Below are positions 22,848 through 29,781 of a stretch of DNA of 30,325 nt, piece after piece; position 1 is the stretch's first letter; the number at the start of each line of letters is the position of its first letter. Position numbers and translations under genes: made by a program. Under the pieces are notes generated by a model, which was not told the DNA's origin, did not search any database, and saw nothing but the letters and a program-made list of their open reading frames with translations. Source of the stretch: Zwartia sp. (GTDB lineage: Bacteria > Pseudomonadota > Gammaproteobacteria > Burkholderiales > Burkholderiaceae_B). Where the stretch lies: contig JAURZO010000122.1 of assembly GCA_030653405.1 (NCBI GenBank), positions 1-30,325 of the forward strand. The letters are read 5' to 3'.

Positions 22848-23675
22848 ATGATTTCAACCACCAAAATATTCGCAGGGATTTTTTTTGGAATGCTCCTGAG
22901 CGTTGCCTCTGCCCAGCGCGTGCAGCCTGCGGCTGATTCAATTTGGCTGATGGGTGAGATTCACGATAATCGTGAGGGGATGGAGGCGCGCTTGGCTGAC
23001 CTTCGGGCTGCGGTTAAACAAGGCTGGCGACCGGTTCTGGTGCTTGAGCAGTTTAATCGTGAGCGTCAGGAGGCACTCACGCGTGCGCAAAATGAGTGTC
23101 GGTCTGCAGAGTGCGTGATTGAACTTGCTGCAGATTCAGGATGGGATTGGGAAGCTTACGTACCGTTACTCAATCTAGCGCTTGAATACAAGTTGCCATT
23201 GATTGCTGGCAATCTTTCGCGTGAAGAATCATGGAAAATCATCCGTCAAGGCTATGGGTCTGTTCTTGATGCAAAGACTTTAAAACAATTTGGTCTGGAT
23301 CGTCAGATTCCAGATGATATCAACACCAGTCAATACGAGGCGATACGTGTGGGGCACTGTGATTTGTTGCCAGCAAACATGATTCAGCCCATGGCGCGTG
23401 CGCAAATCGCGCGCGATGTTTGGCTCGCCAAGCTTATTTCTGATCACGCATCACAAGGTGTGGTGTTGGTCGCGGGCAATGGACATATCAGGCGTGATGT
23501 GGGGGTGCCGAGATGGCTTCCTCTCTCGTTACAGTCTCGTACAGTGGTGTGGGGCTACGTCGAGCCTGATAGTGCCGACATAGCCCGCTATGATCGAATA
23601 CGAGTCGTCCGACCTATTGACCGCGAAGACCCGTGTATCAAACTCAGAGAACAGTTTGCATCTAAAAAAGGGTAG
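22848..23675 (+). CDS. ChaN-family haem-operon protein (PhuW-like)
   Basis: Protein of the ChaN/DUF399 (Tiki-like) family. From ATG 22848 it has 275 residues with a signal peptide of about residues 1-22 (KIFAGIFFGMLLSVASA). WLMGEIHDNREG and LVLEQFNRER in the first 70 residues, and VVLVAGNGHIRRDVGVPRWL near the end, are family motifs. ATG 22764 overlaps hmuV and would add 28 residues before the signal, so I prefer 22848. ChaN proteins bind haem or iron and PhuW is the equivalent in the Pseudomonas phu operon. No lipobox cysteine follows the signal, so it should be soluble in the periplasm rather than a lipoprotein. Its role in haem uptake is inferred from the setting. Confidence 0.82.
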   Translation: MISTTKIFAGIFFGMLLSVASAQRVQPAADSIWLMGEIHDNREGMEARLADLRAAVKQGWRPVLVLEQFNRERQEALTRAQNECRSAECVIELAADSGWDWEAYVPLLNLALEYKLPLIAGNLSREESWKIIRQGYGSVLDAKTLKQFGLDRQIPDDINTSQYEAIRVGHCDLLPANMIQPMARAQIARDVWLAKLISDHASQGVVLVAGNGHIRRDVGVPRWLPLSLQSRTVVWGYVEPDSADIARYDRIRVVRPIDREDPCIKLREQFASKKG

Positions 23676-23715
23676 CTCGGTCTATAGAGAGGTTTTCTTG
23701 CATAAATTTCACGTT

Positions 23716-24222
23716 TTACTGAAATACATTTTTCAGTATGTCAGCCACAAGCAGCGTTCCTACGGCCACAAGAATCAGATCACTGCCAGCCACTTGCCAT
23801 TCGTAGCCCGGATAATAAGGTAGTTGGTTTAATAGCGGTCCTGGGCCTAGTTTCTTGGCAATCCCCGGTGGCAGAGGTTTGCCACGCGCGAGGTTTTTGG
23901 CAATACCCGGAGGCAGGGGCGAATATCCGATGTTGCCATAGCTCGTTGCCAGATTTCGGACAGTCAACGCAGTGATCCCTGCCGACACCAAGCCAACGGT
24001 CAGATCAGAAGAGCCGATTTGTGAATTTCCTTGGTTTTGGTCTTGACCTTGCCCTTTGCCTTTACCTTGCCCATTATTTCCGTTATTTCCGTTGTTACCG
24101 CTATTGCCTTGGCTGGACTTATTAGGGTTGCCTTTGCCAGGTGGCGGGTCGGCGATTGCTGGTTGACTCACCGCTAGGGCTAGCGCAAACGCGAGACCCA
24201 TAGTTCGAGGGTTGAGTTTCAT
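23716..24222 (-). CDS. CigR/RcnB-like secreted protein
   Basis: 168-residue protein resembling the CigR family of anti-virulence regulators. ATG 24222 is the start because GGAGG lies seven bases upstream; an upstream start at 24258 would precede the signal peptide with 12 odd residues. The signal peptide is about residues 1-24 (AFALALAVSQPAIA). A linker of about residues 27-68 is rich in Asn, Gly, Gln and Lys. PLPPGIAKNLARGKPLPPGIAKK contains the family's PLPPGIAK repeat twice, 13 residues apart. The C-terminus is hydrophobic (LILVAVGTLLVADIL) and may insert in a membrane. In Salmonella, CigR sits in a virulence regulon; here the neighbours give no such hint. Three 11-bp repeats lie upstream. 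Confidence 0.72.
   Translation of the reverse strand: MKLNPRTMGLAFALALAVSQPAIADPPPGKGNPNKSSQGNSGNNGNNGNNGQGKGKGQGQDQNQGNSQIGSSDLTVGLVSAGITALTVRNLATSYGNIGYSPLPPGIAKNLARGKPLPPGIAKKLGPGPLLNQLPYYPGYEWQVAGSDLILVAVGTLLVADILKNVFQ
23717..23738. terminator. Hairpin between convergent haem and CigR genes
   Basis: TACTGAAA (23717-23724) and TTTCAGTA (23731-23738) are perfect eight-base arms around a six-base loop, 41 bases after the ChaN-like stop and overlapping the stop of the convergent CigR-like gene. No long T-run follows on either strand, so a bidirectional terminator is only possible. Confidence 0.35.
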
Positions 24223-24311
24223 TTGATGTCCTCCATTTAAGTCAACTGTGCTCAGCACGTATGCGCTAAACAGAAGCTTATGAGGACAGATTACAACATA
24301 TTACATAACAA

Positions 24312-24344
24312 TGGATTAAATGTGGGTTAAAAGTGGATTAAATG
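24312..24344. promoter_or_regulatory. Three tandem 11-bp repeats upstream of CigR-like gene
   Basis: TGGATTAAATG (24312-24322), TGGGTTAAAAG (24323-24333) and TGGATTAAATG (24334-24344) follow each other without gaps. The 11-base period places each TTAAA on one face of the helix, the pattern of OmpR/PhoB-family response-regulator boxes. The block lies 90-122 bases before the CigR-like start on its upstream side, a normal activator position. Confidence 0.65.
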
Positions 24345-24370
24345 CTCATTTAGCTGACTTTAAACGTTTG

Positions 24371-24401
24371 ACGAGTGTCACGCTTAGCGAGTGACACTCG
24401 T
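24371..24401. terminator. 11-bp stem hairpin after the CMD gene
   Basis: ACGAGTGTCAC (24371-24381) pairs perfectly with GTGACACTCGT (24391-24401) around a nine-base loop. It lies 31 bases beyond the stop of the minus-strand CMD-like gene and may end that transcript, though no T-run follows. Confidence 0.5.
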
Positions 24402-24431
24402 GTCTTTAAAGCGCCTGAAGTAGCAGATGAA

Positions 24432-24836
24432 TTAAGGCTTGGTATCCCCTTGTGCTTCTTCGGCCAGCGCTTGATCAAACTCTTTAAAAGCCTCAAGTGC
24501 AGCGGGCACGCCACAGTACGCAGAGGTTTGTAAAATCACCTCAGCGATCTCTTCGATCGTCGCGCCAGTGTTATGGCGCGCTTTTATGTAGAGCCGCAGT
24601 TCATTTGGACGGTTCATCGCGACCATGAGTGCCACGTTGACTAGATTACGCGTACGGTGGTCGAGATCGGGGCGCGACCAGATATGACCCCAGACTGTTT
24701 CGGTCACGAACTCCTGAAATGGTTTGGTTAATTCCGTCGCAAGGTCTGTTTTTCTTTTCTGGGCCTTATTGACATAGTCATCCCCCAGGATTTGCCTTCT
24801 TTTGGCCATGCCATTTTTAAAACGCTCTGTCGTCAT
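24432..24836 (-). CDS. Carboxymuconolactone decarboxylase family protein
   Basis: 134-residue protein of the CMD/AhpD-like family, whose members decarboxylate lactones or reduce peroxides. LDHRTRNLVNVALMVAMNRP near residue 58 and HNTGATIEEIAEVILQTSAYCGV near residue 88 (pieces of a longer helix pair) are typical of PcaC-type proteins. It has one cysteine in SAYCGV but not the CxxC pair of AhpD, so a decarboxylase or isomerase role is more likely than peroxidase. It is 31 bases after the TctC-type gene and is the last gene of a three-gene minus-strand set with an SDR. No other protocatechuate genes are near, so it is not assigned as pcaC. Confidence 0.82.
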   Translation of the reverse strand: MTTERFKNGMAKRRQILGDDYVNKAQKRKTDLATELTKPFQEFVTETVWGHIWSRPDLDHRTRNLVNVALMVAMNRPNELRLYIKARHNTGATIEEIAEVILQTSAYCGVPAALEAFKEFDQALAEEAQGDTKP

Positions 24837-24867
24837 TCCTATCTCCTATCGTGATTGTTATAAAAAA

Positions 24868-25854
24868 TTAACCTGGTTGAACACCGCTGCTCTGAATCGT
24901 CTTTCTCCAACGTTCGATTTCAGACTTTAAGTACGCTGCATACTCTTCAGGTGTCGAACCGAGCAGCTCTGCGCCTTGCGCAATCAATTTTGCTTTAACG
25001 TCTTCAGATTGAAGCGCTTTAGTGATTTGAGCATTCAGAAAGTTAACGATATGAGGAGGCGTTTTGGCGGGCGCCATCACGCCTTGCCAGGCACCCATGT
25101 GAAAGCCTGGTAAAACGGTTTCACCAAAAGTCGGCACATCAGGCAACACGGTAGATCTGGCTTTCGTGGATACGGCCAGGGCGCGTAGTCTGTTGTCTTT
25201 GACAAAGGACAAGCCAACGGTCATGGGTTCCATATTGAAAGCGACCTCGCCACCTACTGTTGCGACAACAGAGGGCGCGCTGCCTTTGTAGGGAATGTGT
25301 GTGGCGCTTAAGCCTAATTCTTGTAGAAAAAGGAACGACCCGAGGTGAGTGATATTGCCCGAGCCTGCTGAGCCGTATGAGTACGCGTTCGGACGAGATT
25401 TCAGCAGCGCGACAAACTCCTGAATGTTCTTGACGGGCAAAGAGGTGTTGACTGTGAGCAGCAGTGGTACGACCGAGGTCAGAATCACCGGCGCAAAGTC
25501 AGTCAAGACGTTGTAGGATAGGTTTTTATACAGTGCCGGACTCAGCGCGATCGAGGACGTGTTGTACAGAATCGTGTAGCCGTCAGGTGCTGCTTTAGCA
25601 ACCATATCGGCAGCGATATTTCCGTTGGCACCTGCTTTGTTTTCAATGACGACAGGTTGACCCACCTGTTCGGAAACTTTTTGACCAATGACGCGCGCGA
25701 TGATGTCTGTTGCACCGCCAGGTGAAAAGGGCACGACGATCTTGATGGGACGATTTGGATAATTGTCCTTTGACTGTGCTTGAGTTGTTCCGATTGCCAG
25801 CACGGACAAAAACAAAGAGCGAAGTACTATTTTGTATGGGATATGTAGCTTCAT
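24868..25854 (-). CDS. TctC/Bug-family tripartite tricarboxylate transporter binding protein
   Basis: Periplasmic solute receptor of about 328 residues. ATG 25854 is used, with GGAG eight bases upstream; ATG 25869 would add five residues. The signal peptide spans about residues 1-27 (VLRSLFLSVLAIGTTQAQ). The mature start NYPNRPIKIVVPFSPGGATD and the motif GSAGSGNITHLGSF (around residue 163) mark the Bug family that binds carboxylates, amino acids or aromatics. No TctA or TctB membrane genes are in the window, which is common for Bordetella-type Bug proteins. It may supply the substrate for the SDR and CMD-like enzymes encoded on either side. Confidence 0.9.
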   Translation of the reverse strand: MKLHIPYKIVLRSLFLSVLAIGTTQAQSKDNYPNRPIKIVVPFSPGGATDIIARVIGQKVSEQVGQPVVIENKAGANGNIAADMVAKAAPDGYTILYNTSSIALSPALYKNLSYNVLTDFAPVILTSVVPLLLTVNTSLPVKNIQEFVALLKSRPNAYSYGSAGSGNITHLGSFLFLQELGLSATHIPYKGSAPSVVATVGGEVAFNMEPMTVGLSFVKDNRLRALAVSTKARSTVLPDVPTFGETVLPGFHMGAWQGVMAPAKTPPHIVNFLNAQITKALQSEDVKAKLIAQGAELLGSTPEEYAAYLKSEIERWRKTIQSSGVQPG

Positions 25855-25952
25855 GTGTTGTCTCCTCATCGCACCTTAGGGTGCATGGTTGTTTTATTAA
25901 CGTGCCTAAAAAAACTTCTTCATTGAATGCATTCTGCTGAGTCTTCGCTCAG

Positions 25953-26801
25953 TTAGGATATGAACTCGGGTGTTACAGGTAAAACAGCAATATCCTTCCA
26001 GCCAATCGGTGCGCTCGCAAGTTTGGCTGCCTCTGCCGCAGGTAGCGTTTCATTCCATTTGTTAGCTAAAAAACGTAAGCCTGTTACGTCATTGGCCTCT
26101 TGAGAACATAGCCAGTAAAGTGGCGCCAACATGGCTTCAGGTTGGATAAGTTGTTCTCTGAAAAAAGGTGCATCACCAGGAATCATGGGCGTATTGACAA
26201 TGCCTCCAGGTATGAGCACGTTGACGGTGGTGCCCGTGCCGTGCAGGTCGCTTGCCATCACGGCGCTGAGTCCTTCTGCGGCAGCTTTGGTCGGTCCGTA
26301 GGGGCAGTAACCGCCTCTGAGCATTGTCCCAAGGCTTGTTGTGATGTTGATGATCCGTCCCCAGCCATCGACAAGCATGTGCTTTGTCACCGCCTGGCTG
26401 AGCAAAAATACTGCGTTCGCATTCACGGCCATCGCATTCATCCATTGCTCTTGTGTGACATCGTAAAACTTGGGTGGATGGCGGTGATAGTCACTTCGAA
26501 TTTGTCCCTGACCCAGACCGGCATTGTTGATCAGGATACTGATGCCGCCTAGGTTATTTTCAATACGGCTCACTAAGGACACCGCATCAAATCGGGTCAG
26601 GTCTTCAGCGAAAATCTCCAGATGACCGCAGTGTTTAGTTTGATTGGATAACTGCTTCAGTGCCAGTAAGCTTTGCTCATCACGATCGACCGCGGCAATG
26701 CGCATGCCCTTAGAAAGCAAACCAAGCGCGATTGATTTTCCAATGCCATTTCCCGCACCAGTAATCAGTACTACAGGCGCATCGGGAATACTTGCCTTCA
26801 T
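25953..26801 (-). CDS. Short-chain dehydrogenase/reductase
   Basis: Classical SDR oxidoreductase, 282 residues. The NAD(P)-binding motif TGAGNGIG is at residues 14-21, NNAG at 92-95, and the catalytic residues are Ser156 (NITTSLG), Tyr168 and Lys172 (PYGPTKAA). Asp39 after the second strand favours NAD over NADP. It heads the minus-strand trio (SDR, TctC-type protein, CMD-like protein) and diverges from an IclR regulator, so it is probably controlled by it. It oxidises or reduces a hydroxyl/keto group on the imported compound; substrate not known. Confidence 0.9.
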   Translation of the reverse strand: MKASIPDAPVVLITGAGNGIGKSIALGLLSKGMRIAAVDRDEQSLLALKQLSNQTKHCGHLEIFAEDLTRFDAVSLVSRIENNLGGISILINNAGLGQGQIRSDYHRHPPKFYDVTQEQWMNAMAVNANAVFLLSQAVTKHMLVDGWGRIINITTSLGTMLRGGYCPYGPTKAAAEGLSAVMASDLHGTGTTVNVLIPGGIVNTPMIPGDAPFFREQLIQPEAMLAPLYWLCSQEANDVTGLRFLANKWNETLPAAEAAKLASAPIGWKDIAVLPVTPEFIS

Positions 26802-26896
26802 TTTGCTTGCCCCCAGCCGTGTTTAAACGGATTAACTACAAACTGAATAATCTCGCTTGGTTTCATAGGAAGTTGTGTTTTCACGACAATAGTTTC

Positions 26897-26932
26897 ACAA
26901 ATTTGTATTATCATTCGTTCATATATGTGAAC
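26897..26932. promoter_or_regulatory. Putative IclR operator in the divergent promoter region
   Basis: The 176-base gap between the SDR and IclR genes holds ACAAATTTGT (26897-26906, perfect palindrome) and GTTCATATATGTGAAC (26917-26932, five-base arms GTTCA/TGAAC). Both lie 46-81 bases before the IclR start. Such dyads between an IclR gene and its divergent target are the usual operator place; binding is inferred. Confidence 0.45.
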
Positions 26933-26977
26933 TTAATTCATGTTTTTCAGAAAAAATAATATCATGGAATTTATAGT

Positions 26978-27772
26978 GTGAAAGAAATTAAAAGTCAGTC
27001 TCTCGGGACGGAGCCAAGATCACTGCTGAGATTATTCAAGATTTTTGAGACGATCGCCCAATCGCAAGAAGGCGCAGGGCTCACTGAGCTTTCAACCGCC
27101 TTGGACGCGCCCAAGAGCAGTTTGCTTTTGTTGCTAAGGCCTCTCGTGACGCACGGCTACTTGCTACATCAAGACCGCAAGTACACTCTCGGTCCGCAGA
27201 TATTTCAGTTTTCTTCTGAAATATTATCGACGCGTTCATTTAGCCGCATCATCAGACCGTTTTTAGAGGAGCTCGCCAAGCTCAGCACCGAGAGCATTTA
27301 TCTGACAGTGATTAACCGTGAAGCCGGCGTTGTGACATATCTCGAGGGAATAGAAAGCCGGAATCCAGTCCGCTATGTCGCGCCAGTGGGTACGACAAGG
27401 CCACTTTACGTTTCTGCCGCAGGTCAGGCTTTACTGGCATTTCAGGAGCCGGCATGGAGAGATCAGTATTTGGAACGGACGCGCTTAAAGTCGCCCACGA
27501 GCCATACTGTCATAAGTCGTACAAAGTTACGATCTGAGCTCATCGCGATTCGAAAAGCAGGTTTCTCAATCAGCATCGGCAGTGCAGTGGCGGGGGCAGC
27601 AGGGATGGCCGCGCCTATCGTGATAGGAGATCAACCGGTCGAGTATGCGATCCTTATTTCAGCGCCGGCTGAACGCTTTGAAAAGTCGATCCCGCGCTTC
27701 AAGAAAATGCTGACGGAGGCCGTGGCCCGAGCCGCCAATAGTCTTGGTCGCGCAGGGGGCATCACACTTTGA
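26978..27772 (+). CDS. IclR family transcriptional regulator
   Basis: 264-residue regulator from a GTG start at 26978. The N-terminal winged helix-turn-helix is at about residues 15-75 (GAGLTELSTALDAPKSSLLLLL, in parts), followed by the effector-binding IclR domain with RYVAPVGTTRPLYVSAAGQALLA near residue 130 and GSAVAGAAGMAAPI near residue 206. IclR proteins sense small organic acids or aromatics and repress or activate catabolic genes. It diverges from the SDR, TctC-type and CMD-like genes, so these are its likely targets. The inducer cannot be deduced. Confidence 0.92.
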   Translation: MKEIKSQSLGTEPRSLLRLFKIFETIAQSQEGAGLTELSTALDAPKSSLLLLLRPLVTHGYLLHQDRKYTLGPQIFQFSSEILSTRSFSRIIRPFLEELAKLSTESIYLTVINREAGVVTYLEGIESRNPVRYVAPVGTTRPLYVSAAGQALLAFQEPAWRDQYLERTRLKSPTSHTVISRTKLRSELIAIRKAGFSISIGSAVAGAAGMAAPIVIGDQPVEYAILISAPAERFEKSIPRFKKMLTEAVARAANSLGRAGGITL

Positions 27773-27809
27773 AACCGAAAATTGCGTTCGTTGCATAGAC
27801 GAGATCAAT

Positions 27810-28214
27810 TTAGCGGAGATTCACCGCGCTGCCTTCTCGATCAAAGGTTGCTAGTTTTTCGATTTTGCCGATTTTGATCCACTCCATGACTTCCTGCATT
27901 TTTTGATCAATGTCCTCGTCCTTTAATATTTGACCGGGAAGGGCACCCATCACGCCTGCGAATAAAATATCCCATTCTGGCGCGAACTCGGCTGCCTCAG
28001 AACAAAGTGACTCAAATGAGGTGAGTTCTTGCGCATTCTTGTCTACGCAGACAACGGGGGTGAGGGCTCCGCCCTCGCCAGCTTCATACCCAGCCCTTTG
28101 CGCGTCAGTCGAGTCCTCAGGTAACTCAGCCTTGGCGAAAACTAACAAGAGTTGTTGCTGGGTCTGTTGTGTTTGTGCTGCGACAAGCAGCTCTGAGAAA
28201 GAGGTGATATTCAT
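27810..28214 (-). CDS. Small conserved protein of the nar cluster
   Basis: 134-residue cytoplasmic protein, no signal or membrane helix. It starts MNITSFSELLVAAQTQ and contains LLLVFAKAELPEDST and GGALTPVVCVDK. Proteins of this shape follow narI and ppiC in Betaproteobacteria and are often labelled as ribonucleotide reductase alpha subunit, but nothing here resembles that enzyme: it is far too small and has no radical or thiol active-site motif. It begins 18 bases after the parvulin stop, so it belongs to the nar operon. Function unknown; an accessory role in nitrate reductase assembly or stability is inferred from position only. Confidence 0.75.
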   Translation of the reverse strand: MNITSFSELLVAAQTQQTQQQLLLVFAKAELPEDSTDAQRAGYEAGEGGALTPVVCVDKNAQELTSFESLCSEAAEFAPEWDILFAGVMGALPGQILKDEDIDQKMQEVMEWIKIGKIEKLATFDREGSAVNLR

Positions 28215-28232
28215 TAAGATTGCCTGTTTCGC

Positions 28233-29021
28233 TTAGTTTTGGACAAGAGGAGTTTCTGCGCCTTCTAGTTCAATGCCTTCGACCTCTGCTGCACCGACGA
28301 GCAACATCATGTACTGCCGAAGCGCAGTCGCACGAGACTGCATTGAAAGCTGCATGTCGATGCGATCCTCGACTTCATCAAAACTAAGTTGTCTGCCAGG
28401 TCGGCGATCTAAAACCTCGATAATATGCAGGCCATGGCGAGTATGGATTAAGCGAGGATGCAGCCCATCCCCAAACTGCGCTTCTCCATCGAAAAATAGT
28501 GTTTGAGCCAGTTCTGGCGCACACTCGTGAGGCTCGATCCAGCCGAGCTGTCCACCACTTTTTCCCGAAGGGCAATTAGAGAGCTCCTGCGCCTTTTTTT
28601 CAAAGTCTCCAGACTTGGACTTGTCCATGAGTCCAAGAAGAGTGTTCTCTGCGTGGCCAGCGAGCGCTTGAACAGGAACGCCGGCAGTCACTGCGAACAG
28701 AATATGTCTAATGTTTAAGGCTTGATCAACAACATATTTCTTTTTGTTGGCATCAAAATACCTTTTACGCTCTTCATGGGATGGTGAAGGCGTCAGCACT
28801 TGTGCATCCAGCATACCCTCAATGATTGCGCGTTCCTCTTCTGTGGGCGCCTGCGCGATCGCGCTTATCTGAGGTGCGAGCAGTCCAAGTCTGCGCGCTT
28901 CTTGGCGCAAAAGCTCTGTGTAGGCACGCTCGCGCAGCTCATCTGGCGAGATACTTTCACCATCGGCAATGAGTGTGACACCGTTAATCTTGGGTAATTC
29001 CTGCGTAATCAAAGTGTTCAT
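28233..29021 (-). CDS. Cytoplasmic parvulin-type peptidyl-prolyl isomerase (nar-linked PpiC)
   Basis: Parvulin-family prolyl isomerase of about 262 residues. ATG 29021 is used; the earlier TTG at 29039 is an unlikely start. The N-terminal part (about residues 1-95) is a helical SurA/NifM-like region, and the rotamase domain follows with NIRHILFAV, PSGKSGGQLGWIEP and HTRHGLHIIEVLDRRPGR. No signal peptide is present, so it acts in the cytoplasm, where the NarGH subunits fold before membrane attachment. It lies 29 bases after narI and before the small conserved protein. A role in folding nitrate reductase, similar to NifM for nitrogenase, is inferred from context. Confidence 0.87.
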   Translation of the reverse strand: MNTLITQELPKINGVTLIADGESISPDELRERAYTELLRQEARRLGLLAPQISAIAQAPTEEERAIIEGMLDAQVLTPSPSHEERKRYFDANKKKYVVDQALNIRHILFAVTAGVPVQALAGHAENTLLGLMDKSKSGDFEKKAQELSNCPSGKSGGQLGWIEPHECAPELAQTLFFDGEAQFGDGLHPRLIHTRHGLHIIEVLDRRPGRQLSFDEVEDRIDMQLSMQSRATALRQYMMLLVGAAEVEGIELEGAETPLVQN

Positions 29022-29050
29022 GGTGAGTCTCTCGTCCAAAACAAAGGGGG

Positions 29051-29779
29051 TTAGCGTGCGCTACCGTGTGGTTTCGAAGCTGTATTGGGCTTGAGGCCAA
29101 GACGGCGACTGCGAACCAGCTGAGGTGGACGGAAAATATAGGAGACGGTCGCAAAGCCACTCCAGACGTGCACAAGGCGTGAAAATGGAAACAGCAGGAA
29201 GATCGTCATACCTAGGACTAGGTGCACCTTGTATGGCCAGTCCAGATTGACGATGCCACTGGCATCAGGACGGAAGGTCAGAATACGTTGTGCCCAGTCA
29301 GATAACGACAACATCACAGAGCCATCCGAATGTCCCAGAGAAAAGGGCAAGGTGATCAATCCCAGCACCAGCTGTATCCATAGAATGACGAGGATAAACA
29401 AATCGGTGCGATGGCTGGTCAGTCTGATCCGTGGATCAAAAATGCGGCGATGCAGCAACAAAGTCAAACCAATGAAACACACAACACCGGCGACACCACC
29501 CGCGTAGACGGCCACGAGTTGCTTCTGAGCGGGGGTGATGAACGGCTCATAGATAAAGTGAGGCGTCAGAAGCCCGACTGTATGTCCGAAGAAAAGAAAC
29601 AGAATACCGATGTGAAAAAGGTTGCTTCCCCACCTGAGCTGTTTAGCGCGCAACATTTGCGACGAGTCACTTTTCCAGGTGTATTGATCTCGGTCAAAAC
29701 GCGCCAGACTGCCCATCAGGAATACAGTCAGACAGATGTAGGGATACACATTAAAGAGAAAGTTATGTAGCGTGCTCAT
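29051..29779 (-). CDS. narI: Respiratory nitrate reductase gamma subunit
   Basis: Membrane cytochrome b subunit of nitrate reductase A, 242 residues and five helices. It takes electrons from quinol and passes them to NarH. The four haem ligands are all present: His56 and His66 (SNLFHIGILFLFFGHTVG) and His186 and His204 (YKVHLVLG, RLVHVWS), at almost the same positions as in E. coli NarI. It starts two bases after the narJ stop on the minus strand, as in narGHJI operons. The presence of this gene indicates nitrate respiration. A C-terminal basic tail follows the last helix. Confidence 0.95.
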   Translation of the reverse strand: MSTLHNFLFNVYPYICLTVFLMGSLARFDRDQYTWKSDSSQMLRAKQLRWGSNLFHIGILFLFFGHTVGLLTPHFIYEPFITPAQKQLVAVYAGGVAGVVCFIGLTLLLHRRIFDPRIRLTSHRTDLFILVILWIQLVLGLITLPFSLGHSDGSVMLSLSDWAQRILTFRPDASGIVNLDWPYKVHLVLGMTIFLLFPFSRLVHVWSGFATVSYIFRPPQLVRSRRLGLKPNTASKPHGSAR

Positions 29780-29781
29780 GC

